This document shows, piece by piece, positions 27,034 to 34,499 of a stretch of 55,878 nt of DNA (the stretch's first letter is position 1; every line of letters starts with the position of its first letter). Below the pieces are notes generated by a model. It was given only the letters and a program-made list of their open reading frames with translations. It was not told where the DNA came from and did no database searches. This DNA is from an uncultured Methanobrevibacter sp. (GTDB taxonomy: Archaea; Methanobacteriota; Methanobacteria; Methanobacteriales; Methanobacteriaceae). The position numbers and the translations under genes are program-made. The stretch spans positions 1-55,878 of the forward strand of contig ONQL01000004.1 of the NCBI GenBank assembly GCA_900319985.1. The letters run 5' to 3'.

Positions 27034-28041
27034 TTATCTGTTTGCGTACATCTTTTCGTAGTATTCCTGATACTGGCCGGATTTCACCTTGTTTATCCAT
27101 TCGGTATTGTCAAGGTACCATTGGATTGTTTCCTTGATTCCCTTTTCGAATGTGTAGTCTGGACTCCATCCGAGCTCTTCCTGCATTTTTGATGAATCGA
27201 TTGCATATCTTCTGTCGTGGCCTAACCTGTCTGTTACAAATTCTATCATGGATTCATCCTTTCCTAGCTCTTCCAATATGAGTTTTACAATGTAGATGTT
27301 TTCCTTTTCGTTGTTTCCGCCGATGTTGTATACCTCTCCAAGCTTTCCTTCATGCAGGACCAGATCTATTGCTGTACAGTGGTCATGGACATGGAGCCAG
27401 TCACGAATGTTTTTTCCGTCTCCGTAAACAGGCAGTTTCTTGTCTTCAAGGGTATTTGAAATCATAAGAGGTATCAGCTTTTCCGGAAACTGGAATGGTC
27501 CGTAGTTGTTGGAGCATCTGGTGATGTTTATCGGCAGGTCAAATGTCTCAAAGTATGCTCTTGTAATGAGGTCCCCGCCAGCTTTTGATGCTGAATATGG
27601 GCTGTTAGGCTGAAGTGGTGTGGTTTCTGTGAAATATCCTGTTTTTCCAAGGGTTCCATATACCTCATCTGTTGAAATCTGGATATACTTTTCAACGCCG
27701 TATTCCTTGGCTGCATTTAAAAGCACCTGTGTGCCCAATACGTTGGACTTGATGAATATTTCAGGGTCTGTTATGCTTCTGTCAACATGGCTTTCTGCAG
27801 CAAAGTTGATTACGTAATCGCAGTCCTTTACAAGTTCATCAACAACTTCCTTGTCCCTGATGTCTCCCTTTACAAAGGAATAGTTGTCCTTATCTTCGAT
27901 ATCTATCAGGTTTTCCAGGTTTCCGCAGTATGTGAGAGCGTCCAGGTTTATGATATTGTATTCGGAGTACTTGTTTACCATATATCTAACGAAGTTGCTT
28001 CCGATAAAGCCTGCTCCGCCTGTAACTAGAATATTTGTCAT
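27034..28041 (-). CDS. rmlB: dTDP-glucose 4,6-dehydratase
   Basis: A 335-residue extended SDR. NAD-binding GGAGFIGSNF opens the protein; STDEVYG carries the family Thr/Asp/Glu catalytic set and YSASKAGGD the Tyr-x3-Lys pair. It converts dTDP-glucose to dTDP-4-keto-6-deoxyglucose. ATG 28041 is preceded by AGTGATT at the standard spacing; the upstream GTG is part of that motif. It is the third gene of an rmlA-rmlC-rmlB set whose dTDP-4-keto sugar would feed the surface polymer. Confidence 0.96.
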   Translation of the reverse strand: MTNILVTGGAGFIGSNFVRYMVNKYSEYNIINLDALTYCGNLENLIDIEDKDNYSFVKGDIRDKEVVDELVKDCDYVINFAAESHVDRSITDPEIFIKSNVLGTQVLLNAAKEYGVEKYIQISTDEVYGTLGKTGYFTETTPLQPNSPYSASKAGGDLITRAYFETFDLPINITRCSNNYGPFQFPEKLIPLMISNTLEDKKLPVYGDGKNIRDWLHVHDHCTAIDLVLHEGKLGEVYNIGGNNEKENIYIVKLILEELGKDESMIEFVTDRLGHDRRYAIDSSKMQEELGWSPDYTFEKGIKETIQWYLDNTEWINKVKSGQYQEYYEKMYANR

Positions 28042-28050
28042 TATAATCAC

Positions 28051-28608
28051 TTAATATTTAATTTGGGATTCCTTGAATGATTTCCATTCCTTGTCCTTAT
28101 CGGACAATATGATTTCATCGATTCCATCTAAAGGCCAGTCAATTCCTATATCCTCATCATCCCATTTGATTCCGCTTTCATCTTCGCCATGGTAGAATTC
28201 TGTACATTTGTACTGGAATTCCGCTTCATCTGACAATACCACAAATCCATGTGCAAATTTTGGTGGAATGTAGAGCTGTTTCTTGTTGTCTTCTGAAAGT
28301 ACAGCACCGAACCATTTGCCGTAGGTAGGTGAGTCTCCCCTCAGGTCAACTCCAACGTCAAAGACCTCTCCCTTTATTACGCGAACCAGTTTTCCCTGAG
28401 GATACTTAAGTTGAAGGTGAAGGCCTCTCAATACTCCTTTTGATGATTTTGACTGGTTGTCCTGTACGAATTTCAAATCATATCCGGCTTCCCTGAAGTC
28501 ATTTTCCTGATAGGTCTCCATGAAATATCCACGGTTGTCTTCAAAGACAGTAGGTTCAACTACAAACATTCCTTCTATGCCGGTTTCTGTAAACTTAAAT
28601 TTTCCCAT
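28051..28608 (-). CDS. rmlC: dTDP-4-dehydrorhamnose 3,5-epimerase
   Basis: A 185-residue cupin of the RmlC family. Hallmarks are GVFVDNRG-type sequence early (EDNRGYFMETY), the catalytic His region GVLRGLHLQ, the PQGKLVRVIKGEVFDVGVDLR strand, and the PPKFAHGFVVLSD motif. It epimerises C3 and C5 of dTDP-4-keto-6-deoxyglucose. It starts 2 nt after rmlA ends and stops about 10 nt before the rmlB start, so it is translationally linked to both. Confidence 0.96.
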   Translation of the reverse strand: MGKFKFTETGIEGMFVVEPTVFEDNRGYFMETYQENDFREAGYDLKFVQDNQSKSSKGVLRGLHLQLKYPQGKLVRVIKGEVFDVGVDLRGDSPTYGKWFGAVLSEDNKKQLYIPPKFAHGFVVLSDEAEFQYKCTEFYHGEDESGIKWDDEDIGIDWPLDGIDEIILSDKDKEWKSFKESQIKY

Positions 28609-28610
28609 AA

Positions 28611-29483
28611 TTATTTTCCCCTTTTAGCTAAATTAAATAAATATTGTCCATAATCAGTTTTTTTAAGCTCTTCAGCTGTCTTCAGCAATTCATCTTTGCT
28701 GATATAATCATTGATGAAAGCTATCTCTTCAAGGCATGCAATATACAGTCCCTGCCTTTTCTGCACAGTTTCAATGAAGTTTGCAGCTTCCAAAAGGCCT
28801 GTGTGAGTTCCTGTATCGAGCCATGCCATTCCTCTTCCCAAAAGCTCAACCTTAAGTTTTCCACGATTGAGATATTCCTCATTTACTGATGTGATTTCAA
28901 GCTCGCCCCTGTCTGAAGGCTTCACATTTTTTGCAATATCTATCACGTCATTGTCATAGAAATAAAGTCCCGGAACGATATAATTGGATTTCGGATTGTC
29001 GGGCTTTTCCTCTATTGACAGCACATTCCAGTCGTCGTCAAACTCAACAACGCCGAAGGCTTCGGGATTGTTGGTATAGTAACCGAATATGACAGCACCA
29101 TCTTCGAGTTTTGTTGCCCTTTCAAGGATTTCTGTAAATCTGTGTCCATGGAAAATGTTGTCTCCCAAAATAAGTGCTACATTGTCATTTCCTATGAATT
29201 CCTCTCCGACAATGAACGCTTCTGCAAGACCGTTAGGATTTTCCTGAACTGCATATTCGAATCTGATTCCCAGACTGCTTCCGTCCCCCAGAAGATCCTT
29301 ATACATAGGCAAATCCCTTGGAGTTGAAATAATCAGAATTTCCTTAATGCCCGCAAGCATAAGAACGGAAATCGGATAATAAATCATCGGTTTATCATAT
29401 AGCGGCAACAGCTGTTTTGAAACAGCCTTGGTAATCGGATACAAACGAGTTCCTGAACCGCCTGCTAAAACAATACCTTTCAT
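28611..29483 (-). CDS. rmlA: Glucose-1-phosphate thymidylyltransferase
   Basis: A 290-residue nucleotidyltransferase of the RmlA family with the signature GGSGTRLYPITKAVSKQLLP, KPMIYYPISVLMLAGI, ILGDNIFHG and EEKPDNPKSNY in order. It makes dTDP-glucose from glucose-1-phosphate and dTTP. ATG 29483 follows GGTGAT at a 4-nt gap; the GTG four codons earlier lies in the RBS. It is the first gene of the polymer operon, downstream of an AT-rich promoter region. Confidence 0.96.
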   Translation of the reverse strand: MKGIVLAGGSGTRLYPITKAVSKQLLPLYDKPMIYYPISVLMLAGIKEILIISTPRDLPMYKDLLGDGSSLGIRFEYAVQENPNGLAEAFIVGEEFIGNDNVALILGDNIFHGHRFTEILERATKLEDGAVIFGYYTNNPEAFGVVEFDDDWNVLSIEEKPDNPKSNYIVPGLYFYDNDVIDIAKNVKPSDRGELEITSVNEEYLNRGKLKVELLGRGMAWLDTGTHTGLLEAANFIETVQKRQGLYIACLEEIAFINDYISKDELLKTAEELKKTDYGQYLFNLAKRGK

Positions 29484-29499
29484 AAAAATCACCATATTT

Positions 29500-29545
29500 T
29501 TTTATTATATAAATACTCTTGATTTAATTATTAATAAAATTAATC
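29500..29545 (-). promoter_or_regulatory. Promoter region of the rmlACB polymer operon
   Basis: The AT-rich region before rmlA contains TATA-like sequences on the minus strand (TATTTATATAATA at about 29503-29515 and an AT-rich block near 29524-29540). The first would give an almost leaderless transcript, conflicting with the clear GGTGAT site, so the second may be the real TATA box. No operator repeat was found. Confidence 0.35.
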
Positions 29546-29554
29546 AGTGAAAAC

Positions 29555-29577
29555 CCTAAAAATCTGGCGATTTTAGG
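29555..29577 (-). terminator. Hairpin terminator after the Mur ligase gene
   Basis: A 9-bp stem with one bulged A (CCTAAAAATC/GATTTTAGG) is followed on the minus strand by GTTTTC and AT-rich sequence, between the Mur ligase stop and the rmlA promoter. It would insulate the two units. Confidence 0.45.
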
Positions 29578-29640
29578 AATTCTCTGATAAATAAAAAAGC
29601 AAACCATCGGATTATGAAGTATTTGATGAACTGCATATAA

Positions 29641-31029
29641 CTACTTATAGCGTCTTTTTCCGTCTTCAAGACCTATTTTTATCTTGTTTACTATATTTTC
29701 ACGGTCAAATGATATGAGCGGTCCCATATGAAGAATGATGTCACCGGGTTCGGAATACTTGAATGAAAGGGCTGCTGCCTCCTCAAGGGATTCGGTAGCG
29801 ACCTTTATCATGTCATGCTTTGTTATGGCATCAAGTATTTCTTCGGCAATGTGAAGCTCAACCTTCTGGATTGACTCGTCGAATCCGCTTGCAAGGACAG
29901 CCTTTATGTTGTCATATTCATCGAGAATGAGTCCGACCTCATGCTTGTCCCTTACCCATGATGTGTCGAAGTGGTCGAGGAAAACCACAAGCTCCTTTCC
30001 TTCAAAGTAATCGAGGGTGGTTCTTATTCCGTCGGGAAGGAATGCTGCATCGACAATTACTTGCCTTCCGTTGTAGTCTCCGAAATCCTCCATATGTGCG
30101 GATATTCCCTTGAATTCACTAAGTCCCTTAATAATATCTTCCTGTGTAAGTCCGTAGTTTATTCCGACAGCTGCAGCACCAACGGCATTTTCGAAAAAGT
30201 AGCTCATCATATAGAAGGGAGATGTGAATTCCTCATCGCCGTATCTGATGGTAATCTGCTTGTCCTGCATGCATCCTTTAAAGTCAACGTCCTTGTCGAG
30301 GGCATAGAATATTGTATCATCTCTCAACAAATCGGTTTCCTGTGCACATTCCGCATTGGCAATGAATGTTTCGGATATATCCTGCATAATCAGCTTTCTC
30401 TGCTGGTACTTTTCATATGAACCTCCAAACTCGTTGAGGTGTTCCGGAGTCAGATAGGACAATACACCAATCTTTATGTTGAGCTGGTCCAAAAGACCCA
30501 GTGAACCGTGTGGAAGCTCAAATACAGCTATATCACATTCCTTAACCTTTCCTGTGACGATTCCATCAATTATTGTTTCTGAAACAAGGTTGTTTGCAAG
30601 TGATGAACAGGACCATACCCTGTATCCGGCTCCCTTGAATACGCTTTCGATTAATGTTGTGGTTGTGGTCTTACCCATTGAGCCGGTAATACCAATGATG
30701 TCCACATCGATAAGCTCATTGAACATCTGGGAGAATTCCTCGTTTGTGAGAATCTTTACATCACTTTCGGCTATAATCTTTGCGATTGGAGCAGTGTCCG
30801 GCAAGGTCGGAGGAACATATACTGCCTCAATTCCATCCAAGGTAGGATTCGGATTATTCAAATCAAGAATAACTCCTTCCTCACCCATTTTCTGTATCCA
30901 GTTTTGATAAATGGGCTTGAATTGGGAAAGTTCCTTCAAATCAGTCATGACGACCCTGTGACCCAAGTAGTTAAGCAGCCTTGCAACGGGTCTGCTTGCG
31001 TTTCCTGCACCAACGACTAAATAATTCAT
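29641..31029 (-). CDS. Mur ligase family protein
   Basis: A 462-residue protein with a three-domain Mur-ligase layout: an N-terminal Rossmann-like domain (VVGAGNASRPVARLL), a central ATPase with P-loop GITGSMGKTTTTTL (about 113-126), and a C-terminal domain containing a DAAFLPDGIRTTLDYF segment. Enzymes of this superfamily in methanogens are thought to add amino acids during pseudomurein peptide synthesis; this one looks closest to MurD/MurC-like members. Which step it carries out cannot be told. ATG 31029 follows GGAGTGA. It has its own promoter in the divergent region shared with the CDF gene. Confidence 0.85.
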   Translation of the reverse strand: MNYLVVGAGNASRPVARLLNYLGHRVVMTDLKELSQFKPIYQNWIQKMGEEGVILDLNNPNPTLDGIEAVYVPPTLPDTAPIAKIIAESDVKILTNEEFSQMFNELIDVDIIGITGSMGKTTTTTLIESVFKGAGYRVWSCSSLANNLVSETIIDGIVTGKVKECDIAVFELPHGSLGLLDQLNIKIGVLSYLTPEHLNEFGGSYEKYQQRKLIMQDISETFIANAECAQETDLLRDDTIFYALDKDVDFKGCMQDKQITIRYGDEEFTSPFYMMSYFFENAVGAAAVGINYGLTQEDIIKGLSEFKGISAHMEDFGDYNGRQVIVDAAFLPDGIRTTLDYFEGKELVVFLDHFDTSWVRDKHEVGLILDEYDNIKAVLASGFDESIQKVELHIAEEILDAITKHDMIKVATESLEEAAALSFKYSEPGDIILHMGPLISFDRENIVNKIKIGLEDGKRRYK

Positions 31030-31066
31030 AATCTTCACTCCATTAAAATATACATTTATAATATTG

Positions 31067-31084
31067 ACCTTTAAGGTTTAAATA
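31067..31084 (+). promoter_or_regulatory. Inverted repeat touching the CDF promoter
   Basis: An 11-nt inverted repeat (ACCTT-T-AAGGT, 31067-31077) runs into a TTTAAATA TATA-like box (31077-31084) about 50 nt before the CDF transporter start. The placement suits a repressor site, for example a metal-responsive one. The repeat is short and may be chance. Confidence 0.35.
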
Positions 31085-31134
31085 CATTCTTGAAATCTAT
31101 TGGTTTATTAATCAAATTGGACATAATTAAGATT

Positions 31135-32226
31135 ATGTCAAGACAAGATAAGATAGTAAAAACAAGTATCATAGGCATTGTCGTAAACCTGATACTTGTC
31201 GCATTCAAGGCAACAGTGGGAATACTTGTAAACTCAATTGCGATTACCTTGGATGCTGTAAACAACCTGACCGATGCCCTTTCCTCCATCATCACTATCA
31301 TCGGAGCAAAGCTGGCCGGAAGGGCTCCCGACAAGAACCATCCATACGGATACGGAAGAATTGAATATTTCTCATCAGTGATAATTGCAGCCATAGTTCT
31401 GTGGGCTGGAATTACAGCGCTTATGGAATCATGGCCAAAGATATTCAATCCCGACGTGACTTCATACAATACGGTTTCACTCATAATCATTGCAGTGGCT
31501 GTCGTCGTCAAGTTCGCACTTGGAAAATACGTCAAGAATGTTGGTGAGGTGATAAACTCCCAGGCTCTTGTTGCATCCGGAAGCGATGCGTTTTTCGATG
31601 CGATACTTTCATTTTCAACACTTGTGGCGGCAATAATATCAATATTCTGGCACATTTCCCTTGAGGGCATTCTTGGAGTAATCATCTCAATTGTAATCAT
31701 CAAGGCAAGTATAGACATGCTTAGGGAAACCCTTGACAGCATGATCGGCGCCAGGGTCGACTCAGAGCTTTCAAGAAAAATCAAGGAATCAATCTGTGAG
31801 GTTCCTGAGGTATATGGAGCATATGATTTGAGCCTTCACAACTACGGACCTGAAGACATGCAGGGTTCAGTGCACGTTGAAATAGACGGTGACCTGACAG
31901 CTCTTGAAATACAAAACCTTTCACGCCAGATTACCCTTAAAATCTATAACGAATTTTCCATTGCACTGACCATAGGAATCTATGCAAGAAACGACAAATA
32001 CTCAAATATCCGAAGCGAACTCGACAGCATCGCTTCACAGTATGACGAGATTCTGGAAATTCACGGATTCATCGTCTATGAGGACCAGAACCTGATTACC
32101 TTCGACATGATAGTTGACTTTGATGCGGACAGACAAAAGGTAAAAGACGAAGTGCTTGAAAAGATAACATCAAGACATCCGGAATTCAACTACATGATTA
32201 TCGATGACTACGATGTAAGCGACTAA
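31135..32226 (+). CDS. Cation diffusion facilitator metal efflux transporter
   Basis: A 363-residue CDF protein: about six transmembrane helices (residues 1-210) and a C-terminal cytosolic ferredoxin-like domain with a second similar repeat. The family KNHPYGYGRIEYFS motif is present. The transport-site residues are unusual: TM2 reads DAVNNLTD and TM5 reads SDAFFDA, aspartates without the histidines of zinc-type CDFs, suggesting Fe/Mn or another metal; this is a guess. The frame is open from TTG 31090, but ATG 31135 matches the family N-terminus (DKIVKTSIIGIVVN). It is divergent from the Mur ligase gene. Confidence 0.9.
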   Translation: MSRQDKIVKTSIIGIVVNLILVAFKATVGILVNSIAITLDAVNNLTDALSSIITIIGAKLAGRAPDKNHPYGYGRIEYFSSVIIAAIVLWAGITALMESWPKIFNPDVTSYNTVSLIIIAVAVVVKFALGKYVKNVGEVINSQALVASGSDAFFDAILSFSTLVAAIISIFWHISLEGILGVIISIVIIKASIDMLRETLDSMIGARVDSELSRKIKESICEVPEVYGAYDLSLHNYGPEDMQGSVHVEIDGDLTALEIQNLSRQITLKIYNEFSIALTIGIYARNDKYSNIRSELDSIASQYDEILEIHGFIVYEDQNLITFDMIVDFDADRQKVKDEVLEKITSRHPEFNYMIIDDYDVSD

Positions 32227-32268
32227 TTAAATATTAAAAGGAACATATATAGAGATAGGTGAAAATAT

Positions 32269-32622
32269 ATGGATAATAAAAATATCATTCTGATTGCAAT
32301 TGCAGTCCTGATTATTGCATTACTTGGGGTTGCTGCCTTTTCACTCGGCGGAAACCATCAGGAAAGCGCAAAGAATGCAACAGACAATCTGACAAAAAAT
32401 ACAGTAAACAAAACTGACAATGCCACAAACGACACCAAAGTGGTTGGAGACAACTCAACATTCAAAGGTGCAAACAATACAACAAATAAAACATATAAAG
32501 TATACAATCCTCAATCCGACTCATATGTGACTGTTATCGGTGAAAAATTCGACAACGACGTTCACAGATGGTACACCTATGACAAGGACGGAGTAAGATA
32601 TTACAACACAAGAATTAGCTAA
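32269..32622 (+). CDS. Small membrane-anchored secreted protein
   Basis: A 117-residue protein: an N-terminal transmembrane or signal-anchor helix (about 5-26), an Asn/Thr/Lys-rich spacer with several N-x-S/T sequons (about 35-80), and a short globular end (about 82-117) with YNPQSDSYVTVIGEKFDND and RWYTYDKDGVRYYN. The plan recalls a glycosylated stalk carrying a small external domain. AGGTGA precedes the ATG. It follows the CDF gene by 42 nt; function unknown. A T-rich terminator follows. Confidence 0.7.
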   Translation: MDNKNIILIAIAVLIIALLGVAAFSLGGNHQESAKNATDNLTKNTVNKTDNATNDTKVVGDNSTFKGANNTTNKTYKVYNPQSDSYVTVIGEKFDNDVHRWYTYDKDGVRYYNTRIS

Positions 32623-32629
32623 ATCTAAT

Positions 32630-32662
32630 TCTTTTTTCTTTTCTTTTTGACTCTTTTTAAAA
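32630..32662 (+). terminator. U-tract terminator
   Basis: Several T runs (6, 4, 5 and 5 Ts) begin about 8 nt after the stop codon of the small secreted protein. Confidence 0.45.
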
Positions 32663-32777
32663 CTTATTTTTAAAAAATAACCATAAAACAAAAACTAATT
32701 AAAAAACAGCATAATTTAATGTCTTATTGCGGAGAGACCCCACAATATTCACACAGACATTAAATACATCACACCTC

Positions 32778-32796
32778 AAAGAGATTTAATCTCTTT
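32778..32796. repeat. Intergenic inverted repeat
   Basis: A perfect 8-bp inverted repeat (AAAGAGAT/ATCTCTTT, 3-nt centre) lies between the secreted protein and the esterase genes, in the tail of the minus-strand esterase transcript. It may be a terminator stem, though no U tract follows closely. Confidence 0.35.
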
Positions 32797-32883
32797 AGAA
32801 CATATTTATATATAAATCATCCCCCTTCCATATATCTCCTCTTTAATTATCTTCATTGTTTTTTCTTTCACACCGGTTAACAG

Positions 32884-34455
32884 TTAAAGCCAATAATATT
32901 TGGTGAGGTGATATGTTCTCTGCCAGTCAACGATATTCATCTCGGATTCCTTTTCCGGATGAATGTCTGATTCATCCAATACCATGACTTTCCTGTTTTC
33001 TATCTCGTAAAGTGGCCATTCCTTTGGTCTGCCGTCAGGTGAAATGTCTGCTGTAAGTGAAGGATTTCCGGTTTTTGCGAACTGAACCCACATTTTACGC
33101 ATGGTTTTTGAGAATGTTTCGTCAAATGGCCTTCCATTGCCTTCGCTCAATTCCGGATGATTGAACACTGCCGGAAGCTCCACTGCATGTCCGCTTTTAA
33201 GTCCGGGAACATCTGATTCCGCAATGAAGTAATATGTGTATGATTTTCCGCCGGCCTTTGTCTGGTTTTCAGACATTCTGATGACCGGTGCATTGAACCA
33301 GATTTGATCATATATTCTGACGTAGCGTTCCATGTCATCTCCTTTTACATCATTGCAGAAGCTTCTGATGAGTTTTTTATCTTCCTCCGGCAGTTTGGCA
33401 AGTCCTCTTGCCTTGCGCTCATCAATCCACATTTTGAAAAATTCCTCTCCGAATCCATGGCGGAAAAAGTTGATTTCATCCTTGTTGCAGCCCTGAAGAA
33501 AATCAATATCCTTTGCCGCACCATTTGCATATTCCTCATGAGGATTTAAAGGCAGATGTATCCCGTCCCTTTCAGGACCTGTGCGCAGCATGATGACTTT
33601 TGATGCTTCAAACAATGCATCGCCATCAAGGTTTTTAAGTTCTTCAACGCTTTTACAGCCAATCACTTCCATCAGTTCATTTGTACACTCAATGGCATCT
33701 TCACTTGATCTTGTAAGTGACGGTGAACCGCTCTGTGCAATGACTCTTTTGAAATACTTTTGTGATCCTTCAATTAAAGGAAGAAGTGTTACGCTTCCGG
33801 CTCCTGCTGATTCACCCCAGATTGTTACGTTGTCCGGATCACCTCCGAAACGGTCAATGTTTTCATGAACCCACTTGAGCGCCATGGTCTGGTCCAGAAG
33901 TCCAAGGTTCTGTGAGTCGGGATAATCCTCACCATCCGGCAGGTGAGAGAGATGTAAAAATCCGAAAACCCCAAGCCTGTATCCAAGGTTAACAACTATA
34001 ACGTCAGGATTTTCCTTTAAAAAATTGACCATGTCAAACTGAAGGTCTGCTGTTCCTCCGGCTTCATAAGCGCCGCCGTGAATCCATACCATGACAGGCT
34101 TTTTTTCATCACACGCTTCATCCGCCTTCCATACATTAAGATACAGGCAGTCTTCACCGGGGTAATAAAGGGAACCGTCTTCCAAATCCTCATTCCCGTA
34201 GGAGCATTTTGCATTGTAATATGCCTCATAGACACCATCATCTGCAACAAAATTCACCGGTGCTTTCCAGCGCAAATCTCCAACCGGTTGCTTTGCCACA
34301 TAAGGAATGCCCTTAAACATAAGGATATTTTCCTTTCTCTTTCCGACAAATGTTCCGTTAATACACTTCACTGCCAGTGACTCATCATAATCACCATCTG
34401 TAATTCTTTTGTTTTCTCCATATTGGGCCCTTACTTTCTCTTTCATATCATTCAT
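32884..34455 (-). CDS. Type-B carboxylesterase
   Basis: A 523-residue alpha/beta hydrolase of the type-B carboxylesterase family. Visible motifs are DCLYLNVW, the oxyanion-hole WIHGGAYEAG, the nucleophile elbow GESAGAG (serine near residue 216) and the histidine region GLKSGHAVELPAVF. There is no signal peptide, so it is cytosolic. It hydrolyses carboxylic esters; the natural substrate is unknown, and such enzymes are uncommon in methanogens. ATG 34455 follows GGAGTGA; the upstream GTG is in that motif. It is a tandem paralogue of the gene at 34500, and its last 206 nt-long block is almost identical to it. Confidence 0.92.
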   Translation of the reverse strand: MNDMKEKVRAQYGENKRITDGDYDESLAVKCINGTFVGKRKENILMFKGIPYVAKQPVGDLRWKAPVNFVADDGVYEAYYNAKCSYGNEDLEDGSLYYPGEDCLYLNVWKADEACDEKKPVMVWIHGGAYEAGGTADLQFDMVNFLKENPDVIVVNLGYRLGVFGFLHLSHLPDGEDYPDSQNLGLLDQTMALKWVHENIDRFGGDPDNVTIWGESAGAGSVTLLPLIEGSQKYFKRVIAQSGSPSLTRSSEDAIECTNELMEVIGCKSVEELKNLDGDALFEASKVIMLRTGPERDGIHLPLNPHEEYANGAAKDIDFLQGCNKDEINFFRHGFGEEFFKMWIDERKARGLAKLPEEDKKLIRSFCNDVKGDDMERYVRIYDQIWFNAPVIRMSENQTKAGGKSYTYYFIAESDVPGLKSGHAVELPAVFNHPELSEGNGRPFDETFSKTMRKMWVQFAKTGNPSLTADISPDGRPKEWPLYEIENRKVMVLDESDIHPEKESEMNIVDWQRTYHLTKYYWL

Positions 34456-34499
34456 CGTTTTCACTCCATTATTATCAATCGATTAATTTTACCGTCATT

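Noticed and set aside
29971..30420. 149-codon frame opposite the Mur ligase gene
   Set aside because: No family pattern; the Mur P-loop frame is the real one.
31071..31784. 237-codon frame opposite the CDF gene
   Set aside because: It is an antisense shadow; the CDF frame has the family motifs and a sensible start.
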